Positions 1 to 6,796 are shown, counted from the first letter of the stretch. The stretch: 54,949 nucleotides of DNA from Rothia sp. HMSC078H08 (GCF_001808955.1 NZ_KV795257.1:496003-550951), one strand, 5' to 3'. The notes: generated from the sequence alone by a model not told the origin. Numbers and translations: made by a program.

Positions 1-31
1 CGGCGGCTTTCCGGTAAGTGGAAAGCCGCCG
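1..31 (-). terminator. Intrinsic terminator hairpin
   Basis: A perfect 12-bp inverted repeat (arms CGGCGGCTTTCC and GGAAAGCCGCCG, 7-nt loop) lies 40 bp past the stop of the minus-strand gene ending at 71. The T-tract, if present, would be outside the window. Confidence 0.65.
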
Positions 32-70
32 CCTCGCTGTGTATCGCTATGAGAGCAAGCGTTGCCAGTT

Positions 71-670
71 TTAGGACAGCATCGTGAGGGTGCCGAGCAG
101 ACCCAGCAGGCTCAGACCCGAGATGATGTACGCCAGGATGTTGAAGGTCGTCATCTTCGAGGTGTACTTGGTGGTGTGACCGGCGTTCACCTTCGCCGAG
201 TAGATGGCAAGCCAGATGGAAACGCCGACCGGAATCAGGCCCACGAGCAGCAGAGCAATCACCATGATGTTGGGGCTCAGACCGGAGCTATACGCAGAGG
301 AGCTGTAACCGCGGGAGTTGAGCGTTGCTTCAGAGTGGAGTGCCGCGACCTGAACCCACGCGTAGAGGGTCAGTGCCAGGGCGCCCAGGGAGGCGCCAAA
401 CGCGCCGATGGAGTAGAAGTAGCCGGGGCCGCGGAAGTCGCCGGTGGTCTCGCCGTAGGGGCGGCGGTATTCAGCAGGTACCCGGTAGATGTCCGGGATG
501 CGCTGGTAGCTGTCGTCGCGGTCGCGCACGTTAGCGGGTGCCACGCCCAGGGCGGGGCCACCGGGTGCGGCGCCGAGGGGAGCGCCGGGTGCTACGCCTG
601 CAGGTACCGGCTGCGGGGAGTTTGCGTTGCTCTGCTCCGGGAAGGAGGGGGCGGGAATCTGGTTTTCCAT
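71..670 (-). CDS. Proline-rich multi-pass membrane protein, unknown function
   Basis: I do not recognise a named family. The 199-residue protein has a Pro/Ala/Gly-rich, probably cytoplasmic N-terminus of about 60 residues, a short charged stretch containing YRRPYGETTGDFRGPG, then hydrophobic segments near residues 85-105, 130-155 and 175-198, so three membrane helices are likely. I chose ATG 670 because AAGGA sits 6 nt upstream; an in-frame ATG at 694 adds eight residues but has no ribosome binding site. It is a single gene closed by the hairpin at 1-31. The disordered N-terminus followed by helices resembles the general layout of the DUF4190 proteins at 2629-4196, but I see no sequence match. 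Confidence 0.75.
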   Translation of the reverse strand: MENQIPAPSFPEQSNANSPQPVPAGVAPGAPLGAAPGGPALGVAPANVRDRDDSYQRIPDIYRVPAEYRRPYGETTGDFRGPGYFYSIGAFGASLGALALTLYAWVQVAALHSEATLNSRGYSSSAYSSGLSPNIMVIALLLVGLIPVGVSIWLAIYSAKVNAGHTTKYTSKMTTFNILAYIISGLSLLGLLGTLTMLS

Positions 671-915
671 GGTGTGTCCTTGAGTGGTCGTCATAGTAGC
701 TACCGCATCGTAGCGGTGGTGCGCCTATAAGCGACTTTTGGGTTGCTCTCGTACGTTGCCGATGAGGTTGAATGAACAGCCGACACCGAACAACGATATC
801 TACCCTTCGATACTACGGCATAGGGTGCGTTTTCGTCTTCTCTGATGACGTTCTCATTACAATGCGGTCACCTGAGCACCCTCCAAGCACGCAGGCACGC
901 CCCGAGTGACACCGA
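671..915. other. Intergenic region without a supported gene
   Basis: No reading frame here has a credible start and coding character. It must hold the promoter of the gene starting at 670 on the minus strand. From about 885 it begins to resemble the sequence before the second repeat copy near 1735 (GCACGC and ACCCC blocks), so the duplication may extend weakly beyond the clean 80 bp. Confidence 0.5.
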
Positions 916-995
916 AATTGGGCATAAAAATACCCGGCAGGTGACACCGTGGGGCGTCCTGCCGGGTGGTAGAAACCTAGCGCGGTTCCTCCTCT
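916..995. repeat. 80-bp direct repeat, copy A (partner 1774-1853)
   Basis: Aligning by eye with 1774-1853 gives the same length and 77 of 80 identical bases; the three differences are single substitutions. The repeat contains a complete terminator hairpin. Copy B lies just past the ssrA 3' end, so copy A looks like a duplicate of the ssrA downstream region on the far side of a roughly 860-bp island. Confidence 0.9.
932..967 (-). terminator. Intrinsic terminator of the island transcript
   Basis: Arms ACCCGGCAGG and CCTGCCGGGT enclose a smaller inner stem. Read on the minus strand the hairpin is followed by TATTTTTATG, a usable T-tract. It closes transcription through the membrane protein gene at 1017-1220 and is a copy of the ssrA terminator at 1790-1825. 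Confidence 0.8.
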
Positions 996-1016
996 TAGAA
1001 ACTTCTAAGCGATGTT

Positions 1017-1220
1017 TTACTTGCTAGGTCCCTTAGGGAACTTTGAATCACTCTCAAGCGTCCTTCTGGCTGCAAAAGTGACCAAAAGACCTCCTAAAAT
1101 TGCACTTAGAATTGATACTGGATTAAAGAACTCCCCGTCTCTGGCAAATGAGATAATCACCCAGAACACCGGAACAATAGTGAGAAAAAATCCTAGTGTA
1201 AATATATTCTTCGTACGCAT
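1017..1220 (-). CDS. Small two-helix membrane protein (possible immunity protein)
   Basis: The 67-residue product has two hydrophobic segments (about residues 6-26 and 35-53) and a basic, polar C-terminal tail (RRTLESDSKFPKGPSK). GGGAGAGG lies 4 nt before ATG 1220, one of the strongest ribosome binding sites nearby, so translation is credible. It starts 15 bp after the stop of the broken Gly/Ala-rich peptide frame (1236-1412) on the same strand. A small hydrophobic protein directly downstream of a bacteriocin-like peptide is the usual position of an immunity protein. That role is inference; I recognise no family. The sequence is visibly AT-richer than neighbouring genes. Confidence 0.6.
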   Translation of the reverse strand: MRTKNIFTLGFFLTIVPVFWVIISFARDGEFFNPVSILSAILGGLLVTFAARRTLESDSKFPKGPSK

Positions 1221-1235
1221 TGGACCTCTCCCAGA

Positions 1236-1412
1236 TTAAAGAGTGCAGGACACTGCTGCAACAGCTAGCGCAAAGGCAATTAGTGCCGGACCTCCAATGG
1301 CTTTTCCAAAACCACCAACGAATGCTGGCCCTAAAGCTCTTGCAATCGTGGAAGCAGCTAACCCCCGATTCCAAGCAGAAATTGCGGTTGTGATTGCATT
1401 CCCACGTCACAT
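1236..1412 (-). pseudogene. Gly/Ala-rich bacteriocin-like peptide frame, interrupted at codon 2
   Basis: Read from ATG 1412 this frame gives Met, then TGA, then an uninterrupted 56-codon stretch ending at TAA 1236. The stretch is strongly protein-like: helical, hydrophobic and glycine-rich, with the core ALGPAFVGGFGKAIGGPAL and a C-terminal AFALAVAAVSCTL. No ATG, GTG or TTG start lies between the TGA and the hydrophobic core. Composition resembles small class II or circular bacteriocins, but I cannot name a family. One base change (TGA to CGA or TGG) would restore a 58-residue peptide, so it is a recent pseudogene, a sequencing error, or uses a non-standard start. No clear ribosome binding site precedes ATG 1412. 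Confidence 0.45.
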
Positions 1413-1416
1413 AGTG

Positions 1417-1492
1417 ATGTATCTTACATCACTACTCAGCAGTCTATCAGAGAGTCTCGCCAGATGTAACACGTAAATTTACATTACATGAA
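1417..1492. promoter_or_regulatory. Cluster of palindromes, candidate operator of the island genes
   Basis: Two symmetric elements precede the peptide frame. TGATGTA and TACATCA face each other across 3 bp at 1417-1433. Around 1466-1492 ATGTAA and TTACAT flank the perfect 10-bp palindrome GTAAATTTAC. All share the half-site TGTAA/TTACA. The cluster overlaps the last codons of the terminase fragment. Such spaced palindromes suit a dimeric repressor, but none is encoded here. Confidence 0.4.
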
Positions 1493-1663
1493 AAATATGC
1501 TTCTTCTGTCATGCACGCTCTCAGTGTCGGGTCCGCTGCCGCATCTAATCGCGCGGTCGAGGCCCATGATGGTGGCCACCACGCCGTCGATCTTCTCGGT
1601 GGATTTTTCTTTGTAGGGTTTGATGGTCCCGGCAGGGTCGGTGCGGATGAAGATGTTGTCCGT
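1484..1663 (-). pseudogene. Phage terminase large-subunit C-terminal fragment
   Basis: Translation of this open stretch gives DNIFIRTDPAGTIKPYKEKS followed by TEKIDGVVATIMGLDRAIR, the characteristic C-terminal end of phage large terminase subunits (nuclease domain tail, with the KEKSTEKIDG-type motif). A TAG at 1664-1666 closes the frame upstream and it ends at TAA 1484, leaving about 59 codons of a protein normally over 400 residues. It has no start codon or ribosome binding site of its own, so it is a decayed prophage remnant. Its place beside ssrA, a common integration site, fits this. Family call is from memory of the motif. Confidence 0.65.
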
Positions 1664-1670
1664 CTAAACC

Positions 1671-1730
1671 TTTCGACGCCAGCCCATACTTTTTGACGTT
1701 AGCCCAAACTTTTTGACGCCCAACCCACGA
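1671..1730. repeat. Three tandem 20-bp repeats
   Basis: Unit TTTTTGACGTTAGCCCAAAC occurs three times head to tail with a few substitutions (first copy begins TTTCGACG, last ends CCCAACCCACG). It lies between the terminase fragment and repeat copy B, inside the island. Function unknown; iterons, recombination arm sites or residue of phage sequence are all possible. Confidence 0.75.
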
Positions 1731-1773
1731 GCACGCCGGTACACCCCAGAATGAACCAGCAATACAGACTGAC

Positions 1774-1853
1774 AATTGGGCATAAAAATACCCGGCAGGT
1801 GACGCCGTGGGGCGTCCTGCCGGGTGGTAGAAACCTACCGCGGTTCTTCCTCT
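1774..1853. repeat. 80-bp direct repeat, copy B (partner 916-995)
   Basis: This copy lies 60 bp beyond the tmRNA 3' end and contains its terminator, so it is probably the ancestral copy. It matches copy A at 77 of 80 positions, with the starts 858 bp apart. Confidence 0.9.
1790..1825 (-). terminator. ssrA intrinsic terminator
   Basis: Arms ACCCGGCAGG and CCTGCCGGGT with inner pairs ACGCC/GGCGT give a long stem; the minus strand continues TATTTTTATG. It sits 89 nt past the tmRNA 3' end. Confidence 0.85.
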
Positions 1854-1913
1854 GGATTGGAACCGATAATCACCGCCGCACCCCATACGGGATAGCGGAC
1901 GGTTGGGAGATCG

Positions 1914-2283
1914 TGGAGATGCGGGGAATCGAACCCCGGTCCGATGTGGCGTCAACGGGGCTTCTCCGTGCGCAGTTTATGCGAACGCTACTTTTCGGCT
2001 CCGGTACTTGCATAAACACATATACCGACGAACCTAGTTACGTAAAAGTCCCACTAACCCCCGCAACAAGGGCTAGCAGCAGTGGCCTTTTAAGTCGATG
2101 CCGGTAACTGAGCCAAAGGCATGCTCAGGCCGACAGACGGCAACTCGCGCTTAGGCAGCGAGTGCGAAGTCAGTGCGCTTAGATTCTGCACTTAATTTTT
2201 TGCAGAGGGCGTTAACGAGATAACCCTGCATCCTCGGCACGCTTCACCCATCTCAACTCACATCGTCGAAACCGATCATCCCC
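1914..2283 (-). ncRNA. ssrA: tmRNA (transfer-messenger RNA)
   Basis: tmRNA with SmpB rescues stalled ribosomes and tags the nascent chain for degradation. On the minus strand the 5' end reads GGGGATGATCGGTTTCGACG, the conserved tmRNA start, and the 3' end has the T-arm GGTTCGATTCCCCGCATCTCC. The first seven bases GGGGATG pair with CATCTCC (one G-U) to form the acceptor stem, which fixes both ends. The tag frame, read back from TAA, gives AESKRTDFALAA, a typical actinobacterial tag ending ALAA. CCA is not encoded after the discriminator A. The partner gene smpB is 2 kb away on the same strand. Its 3' flank carries the direct-repeat island, as expected for an integration target. Confidence 0.95.
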
Positions 2284-2545
2284 CTATGCTTTTATCAAAA
2301 AGCCCACCGTCTTCTGAAAGTTTTCCTCGACATACCTTGATGCCGCGGTGCCATTCAAACACGGTAGAGATTCAGTATAACTAAGATGTTTAACGGCGTG
2401 CAAGTCACCCACCCCGCACGCGCAGCGCTCTCACTGACAGAGAACGCTACCAGAGAAGAGTGCTAGCGCGCCTCCGCCACCGAAACATCCGCCGCCGCTA
2501 GCACCAAAAAAACACGGCGAGCGCAGAAAATCACGGGCACAGAAA
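2284..2545. other. Intergenic region upstream of ssrA
   Basis: No gene is seen. The stretch must hold the ssrA promoter; on the minus strand TTTTTGATAAAAG lies just before the tmRNA 5' end, but I see no clean -35 and -10 pair. Confidence 0.4.
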
Positions 2546-2587
2546 ACGGGGTGAGGCACCCCAGAAAATCTGGGATCCTCACCCCGT
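2546..2587 (-). terminator. Intrinsic terminator of the 2629-3492 gene
   Basis: Arms ACGGGGTGAGG and CCTCACCCCGT with an inner stem CCCAGA/TCTGGG; on the minus strand the hairpin is followed by TTTTCTG. Confidence 0.85.
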
Positions 2588-2628
2588 TCGCGTACCGCGC
2601 TGGGTAGCCAAAATTAGGCGGCTAAGAC

Positions 2629-3492
2629 TTAGCGGTGAGCCGGAACAGTCATGCGGTTGTTCGGGTTATCACCAATCTGGCACACCACGTTACCGTGGCC
2701 GTCATCGGTACCAACTTCAAGGCACTTCTCAGCAGTCTGAGCAACAGAAATGTACACGAAGAGCATGCACAGCGAGAACAGGACAGCCACCGCGCCGGTT
2801 ACGATACCGGTAATCGCGAAGCCCTTACCCGCACCAGCTTCCTTGACCTTCTTCAGGGACAGGGCGCCCAGAATAATCGCAGCGATACCCAGCAGCGCAC
2901 CAAATACGAAGAAACCGGTCACGACGCCCACAATACCCAGAATCATCGCAGCCAGCGCCATGCCGGGAGCCTTCTTCACAATGGGAGCCGCATACGGGTA
3001 ACCTGCGGGCTGACCGTAACCATAAGCGTCCTGCTGAGGCTGCTGCTGGTAAGAGTTCTGCTGGTAATTGTAGTCAGCAGGCTGAGCCTGGTACGAGGCT
3101 TCCTGGCCGTAACCGTACTGGTTCTGCTGAGCGGGCTGAGCCTGGTAGGATGCGTCCTGACCGTAGCCGTACTGCTGCTGACCGTAGGTGTTCTGTGCCG
3201 AAGCACCCTGGGCAGCGTTCTGGCCGTAAGCATTCTGCGAAGAGGGCTGCGCACCAAACTGGCCGTACTGGCTCTGCTGAGCCGAAGACTGCTGGCCCGA
3301 GTTCTGCTGCGCCTGGCCGTAGCTGTTCTGAGCGGATGCGCTCTGACCGTAGTCCTGGCCGTAAGTGTTCTGAGCCGAAGGAGCCTGGCCATAATCCTGA
3401 CCGTACGAGCCCTGGGCGGAAGAATTAGGCTGCTGAGCAGCGTAGGGGTTCTGCGCGTTCCCCTGGTTGTTTCCGTAGTTATTCTCAGACAT
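2629..3492 (-). CDS. DUF4190-type membrane protein with long Tyr/Gln-rich N-terminus
   Basis: The 287-residue protein has two parts. Residues 1-170 are low-complexity, built from Gln, Tyr, Gly, Ala, Ser and Asn with many YGQ, YGQD and AQN steps and no charged clusters; this resembles prion-like or FUS-like disordered sequence. Residues 175-250 hold two hydrophobic helices separated by SLKKVKEAGAGKGFAI, the usual DUF4190 pattern, followed by a small outer domain with CLEVG and VCQIG cysteines, a potential disulfide. Start ATG 3492 has GAAGGAAAG upstream. It is a paralogue of the next gene (both begin MSEN and share GKG(F/M)AI.GIVTGA). It is monocistronic, with a promoter at 3570 and terminator at 2546-2587. 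Function unknown. Confidence 0.85.
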   Translation of the reverse strand: MSENNYGNNQGNAQNPYAAQQPNSSAQGSYGQDYGQAPSAQNTYGQDYGQSASAQNSYGQAQQNSGQQSSAQQSQYGQFGAQPSSQNAYGQNAAQGASAQNTYGQQQYGYGQDASYQAQPAQQNQYGYGQEASYQAQPADYNYQQNSYQQQPQQDAYGYGQPAGYPYAAPIVKKAPGMALAAMILGIVGVVTGFFVFGALLGIAAIILGALSLKKVKEAGAGKGFAITGIVTGAVAVLFSLCMLFVYISVAQTAEKCLEVGTDDGHGNVVCQIGDNPNNRMTVPAHR

Positions 3493-3569
3493 CCGTCGTT
3501 CTTTCCTTCACAGTTGCAGCGAACAATTTATACTCGCCCAACGCACCATTGCGCGCTGAGTTCGGTTCC

Positions 3570-3575
3570 ATTATA
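3570..3575 (-). promoter_or_regulatory. -10 element of the 2629-3492 gene
   Basis: On the minus strand the sequence reads TTTATATAATGG, giving a consensus TATAAT about 78 bp before the start codon. The -35 region is weak (TGACCC at 18 bp spacing). Confidence 0.5.
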
Positions 3576-3671
3576 TAAATAAGCTGTCATTTGGGTCATC
3601 TGTGAAGTTCAAGATTTCAGATTCAGCGCCCAGAATCCACCAATCGGGCAGAATCAGCGCCGAGAAAGAAC

Positions 3672-3706
3672 AAGGGACCGAATAGTTCAACACTATTCGG
3701 TCCCTT
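3672..3706 (-). terminator. Intrinsic terminator of the 3732-4196 gene
   Basis: A perfect 14-bp stem (AAGGGACCGAATAG with CTATTCGGTCCCTT, 7-nt loop) followed on the minus strand by GTTCTTTCTC. Confidence 0.85.
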
Positions 3707-3731
3707 CACATCTCTATATGCTCAACGCGGC

Positions 3732-4196
3732 TTAGCGGCGGACAGCTTCATATTCCTTAGGGCTCATCGTCATGGTTTCACCATGAACGGTGCACACATA
3801 GTTACCGCTCGAATCCTGCACCGCATTCTCAGCGCACTCGCTGAGCATGCCAATGCCAATCAAGCCCAGAACCAGCACAACAACAGCAACAATCATGCCC
3901 AGCGCACCGGTGACAATACCACCAATCGCCATGCCCTTACCGGAGGCAGTGCCGTTCTTTACCTTCACCAGGGCAACAATACCCAGAATCACGCCGACCA
4001 GACCCAGCGCGCCACCGAAAATCAGCCAGCCAGAGAGCAGACCAATAATACCCAGAATCAGCGAAGCAATCGCCAGAGCCGAGCTCGGAGTCGGCTGGTA
4101 GCCGGGGTAGCCGCCCTGCATGTTGTATGCGGGTGCCTGCTGCGGTGCGGGGATGAACTCGCCCGGGTTCTGCTGGTAGTTCGGGTTCTCAGACAT
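3732..4196 (-). CDS. DUF4190-type membrane protein
   Basis: This 154-residue protein has a short Gln/Tyr/Pro-rich N-terminus (NPNYQQNPGE, YNMQGGYPGYQPTP), then two membrane helices around a KVKNGTASGKGMAIGGI loop, typical of DUF4190. A final segment with CAENAVQD and VCTVHGE gives two outer cysteines as in its paralogue at 2629-3492. ATG 4196 is preferred: GAGGAG lies 6 nt upstream, whereas the frame extends to 4232 without a binding site. The pair probably arose by tandem duplication with expansion of the YGQ region in the other copy. Function unknown. Confidence 0.85.
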   Translation of the reverse strand: MSENPNYQQNPGEFIPAPQQAPAYNMQGGYPGYQPTPSSALAIASLILGIIGLLSGWLIFGGALGLVGVILGIVALVKVKNGTASGKGMAIGGIVTGALGMIVAVVVLVLGLIGIGMLSECAENAVQDSSGNYVCTVHGETMTMSPKEYEAVRR

Positions 4197-4323
4197 GTGT
4201 CTCCTCAAAAACGTATGGTGCTCGCGGTACACCGCGAATTTTCAACCATTATACGCGAGGAACCGCGCCCCGCCCCTACAGGCAGTCACCGAACCAGCGG
4301 TGCATCCCGCCGTTGCCTCAGCC

Positions 4324-4818
4324 CTAGCCGAGGTTGCGGTAACGCATCGCGCGGCGCGCCTCCAGGTCATCCTGACGCTCACGCAAAGCCTGACGCTTAT
4401 CATACTCACGCTTACCGGTCGCCAAAGCAATCTCAACCTTCGCACGACCATTCGAGAAGTACAGCTTCAACGGAACCACCGTGTAACCGGTCTCCTTCAG
4501 CTTCTGCGCCAGCTTATTAATCTCAGAACGATGCAGCAGCAGCTTACGGCGACGACGAGCTGCATGGTTCGTCCACGTACCGTAACCATACTCCGCAATA
4601 TGAATACCCTCGAGCCACAACTCGTTATCGGTCACCTGGCAGAAACCATCCACAATGGACGCCCCACCATCACGCAGAGACTTCACCTCAGTACCCAGCA
4701 GAACAATACCCGCCTCATAGGTATCCACAATGTTGTAGTTGTGGCGAGCCTTCTTATTCTGGGCAATAATCGCGTTATTCGGGTCCTTCTTCGCGTCTTT
4801 CTTCTTTTTCTGAGCCAT
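4324..4818 (-). CDS. smpB: SsrA-binding protein SmpB
   Basis: SmpB binds tmRNA and places it in the ribosomal A site during trans-translation. The 164-residue protein shows the family's beta-barrel signatures NKKARHNY and [15 protein letters not shown] near residues 20-48, [11 protein letters not shown], and the basic tail [14 protein letters not shown] that becomes helical in the decoding centre. ATG 4818 is chosen because AAGGA lies about 8 nt upstream; the frame opens one codon earlier with GTG. It lies 19 bp after prfB, so the two termination and rescue genes are probably one transcript. Its RNA partner ssrA is 2 kb downstream. Confidence 0.97.
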   Translation of the reverse strand: MAQKKKKDAKKDPNNAIIAQNKKARHNYNIVDTYEAGIVLLGTEVKSLRDGGASIVDGFCQVTDNELWLEGIHIAEYGYGTWTNHAARRRRKLLLHRSEINKLAQKLKETGYTVVPLKLYFSNGRAKVEIALATGKREYDKRQALRERQDDLEARRAMRYRNLG

Positions 4819-4837
4819 CACTCAATCCTTATACGTC

Positions 4838-5965
4838 TTAGCTCTCTTCAGCCGCGCGCCCCGAAGCACGCCAGCGAATACCAGCATCAATAAAGGCGTT
4901 CAAACCGCCATCCAAAACATTAGAGGTATTACCCTCCTCATAGCCGGTACGCAGATCCTTCACCATCTGGTACGGATGCAGAACATAGGAGCGCATCTGA
5001 TCACCCCAGCTTGCCTTAATATCACCGGCAAGCTCCTTCTTCTTCGCATCCTCCTGCTCCTTACGCAACAGCAACAGGCGAGACTGCAGCACACGCAAAG
5101 CCGCCGCACGGTTCTGCAACTGCGACTTCTCATTCTGCATCGACACCACAATACCGGTCGGCAAGTGAGTCATACGCACCGCCGAATCCGTCGTATTCAC
5201 CGACTGACCACCCGGGCCCGACGAGCGGAACACATCCACCTTAATCTCAGACTCGGGAATCTCAATAGCATCCGTCTGCTCAATCAGAGGGATCACCTCA
5301 ACCGCCGCGAACGAGGTCTGGCGGCGGCCCTGATTATCGAACGGCGAAATACGCACCAGACGGTGAGTACCCGCCTCCACCGACAGGCGGCCAAAAGCGT
5401 ACGGCGCGTTCACCTCAAAGGTCACCGACTTCAGGCCCGCCTCCTCAGCGTAGGAGGTGTCCAGCACCTTCGTCGGGTAGCCGTTCTTCTCCGCCCAACG
5501 CAGATACATGCGCAGCAGCATCTCCGCGAAATCAGCAGCATCCACGCCACCGGCGCCCGAACGGATCGTCACCACAGCCTCACGCTGATCGTACTCACCC
5601 GAGAGCAGCACCAGCACCTCAAGCTCTTCCAGCTTGGTGCGGATCTCACCGCACTCACGCTCAGCATCAGCGAGCAGCTCGGCGGCAGTCTCCTCATCCT
5701 CAGCTTCGGCAAGCTCCACCATCACCTCAACATCATCAATGCGAGAAGACAGCGAACGCAGACGATTCAGCTCCGACTGCTTATACGACAGTGCACTCGT
5801 CACCTTCTGCGCGTTCTCCACGTCATCCCACAAATCGGGTGCGGCAGCCTGCGCAGACAGGTCCTCAATAGCGCGCTCAATCCCCTCAATATCGCTCACA
5901 GCAGCAATAGAGTCGAAGATCGCGCGAAGCTCTTTAATCTCAGCAGAAAAGTCGAAGGATGCCAT
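4838..5965 (-). CDS. prfB: Peptide chain release factor 2
   Basis: RF2 terminates translation at UGA and UAA. The 375-residue protein starts [14 protein letters not shown] at ATG 5965; longer in-frame starts up to 6103 give non-conserved residues. The stop-codon anticodon motif SPF appears in RISPFDNQ, and the peptidyl-transferase motif GGQ in [10 protein letters not shown] with TDSAVR downstream. No in-frame UGA near codon 25 is present, so the autoregulatory frameshift of many RF2 genes is absent, as is usual in actinobacteria. smpB follows directly; ftsE and ftsX, usually located between these genes in actinobacteria, are missing. Confidence 0.97.
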   Translation of the reverse strand: MASFDFSAEIKELRAIFDSIAAVSDIEGIERAIEDLSAQAAAPDLWDDVENAQKVTSALSYKQSELNRLRSLSSRIDDVEVMVELAEAEDEETAAELLADAERECGEIRTKLEELEVLVLLSGEYDQREAVVTIRSGAGGVDAADFAEMLLRMYLRWAEKNGYPTKVLDTSYAEEAGLKSVTFEVNAPYAFGRLSVEAGTHRLVRISPFDNQGRRQTSFAAVEVIPLIEQTDAIEIPESEIKVDVFRSSGPGGQSVNTTDSAVRMTHLPTGIVVSMQNEKSQLQNRAAALRVLQSRLLLLRKEQEDAKKKELAGDIKASWGDQMRSYVLHPYQMVKDLRTGYEEGNTSNVLDGGLNAFIDAGIRWRASGRAAEES

Positions 5966-6092
5966 AGCTTTTAACACTATCGCGAAACTGCCAGAAAGTC
6001 CCGCCGTTACAGCCCGCAACAGCCCACAGCGCAGAAGGACAGAGTGGTTAGAGGGCAGAAGCCGCGCAACGAAGACATAAAAAGGCATAAAA

Positions 6093-6140
6093 CGAGGGCG
6101 CATCCGCTAGCCGTTACACTACCTTGCGGATGCGCCCTCG
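6093..6140 (-). terminator. Intrinsic terminator of the Tad operon
   Basis: A perfect 15-bp stem (CGAGGGCGCATCCGC with its complement, 18-nt loop) is followed on the minus strand by TTTTATGCCTTTTT. It separates the Tad operon from prfB. Confidence 0.9.
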
Positions 6141-6174
6141 CAGTCTATGGGGCTCACAACACACCAATAAGCGA

Positions 6175-6216
6175 GTGCGCCGTTACGCCCGTGCGCCGTT
6201 ACGCCCGTGCGCCGTT
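6175..6216. repeat. 16-bp tandem repeat, 2.6 copies
   Basis: Unit GTGCGCCGTTACGCCC occurs twice perfectly, followed by GTGCGCCGTT. It lies between the last Tad gene and the operon terminator, so it is transcribed into the 3' untranslated region. Confidence 0.85.
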
Positions 6217-6226
6217 GATGGACGCA

Positions 6227-6796
6227 CTAATCGGTGGACGGGCCCTGGCTCGTCTTCAAACGCGACGAACCATGAGCGGTCACCTCAATACCATCAGGCA
6301 CCAGAATCGACAGCAGCGGCGGACGAATACGAGCCGACAGGTACACGTGCACGCTCTGATCAGAATCCACGGACACATTCTCCAGACGCAACGCCTGAAA
6401 ATCCTGCCCCGGCTGAACCTCAGCCAAGTACGCACTCGCATACTCCCACGCCGCCGAACCACTCGCCTCATCCGGAGTGCGCATCGTGCGGGTAATCGAG
6501 TTCGCCTGAGCGTCCGCCATATCCTGCAGATGCTGAGTCTGCAGATACGCACCCGTAATCGCCACTGTCACCGAACCGATGAGCAGAAGCAACGCCAACA
6601 TGCCCACAATCAGCGGGGCAATACTGCCCTCTTCCGGGTCTGAGGCAAACGGGTCTGAGGCGAGCGCCCGGCTCTGCGCACGGGCACGAGCCTGTAGACG
6701 GGTACGACGGCATGCGTTAGCGTAGCGCTCCCGCACCGAGGAAAGCAGGCGAGCCGGCGATAACAGGCGAGCGGGCGAACCATTAGGAATCAGCAT
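6227..6796 (-). CDS. TadE/TadG-like minor pilin (Rv3654c type)
   Basis: This 189-residue protein is the last of three pseudopilin-like genes in the Tad operon. A basic N-terminus of about 55 residues precedes DPEEGSIAPLIVGMLALLLL, the EEGS-type prepilin junction with a single helix (about residues 57-82). The rest is a small extracytoplasmic domain starting LQTQHLQDMADAQANSIT. The pattern matches the actinobacterial secretion-neighbourhood TadE-like family that follows TadE genes. Its start overlaps the preceding gene by 14 nt. Probable role: pilus initiation or tip component. The annotated start may be too early given the long arginine-rich lead. Confidence 0.7.
   Translation of the reverse strand: MLIPNGSPARLLSPARLLSSVRERYANACRRTRLQARARAQSRALASDPFASDPEEGSIAPLIVGMLALLLLIGSVTVAITGAYLQTQHLQDMADAQANSITRTMRTPDEASGSAAWEYASAYLAEVQPGQDFQALRLENVSVDSDQSVHVYLSARIRPPLLSILVPDGIEVTAHGSSRLKTSQGPSTD

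Noticed and set aside
1123..1410. 95-codon minus-strand frame over the island
   Set aside because: Its Trp/Cys/Ser-heavy composition is not protein-like; the neighbouring frame gives the credible hydrophobic peptide.
2635..3582. 315-codon plus-strand frame opposite the DUF4190 gene
   Set aside because: It is the antisense shadow of the YGQ repeat region; the minus-strand gene has start, binding site, promoter and terminator.
5900..5965. Programmed frameshift in prfB
   Set aside because: No in-frame UGA with a Shine-Dalgarno-like sequence near codon 25; the frame is open from ATG 5965.
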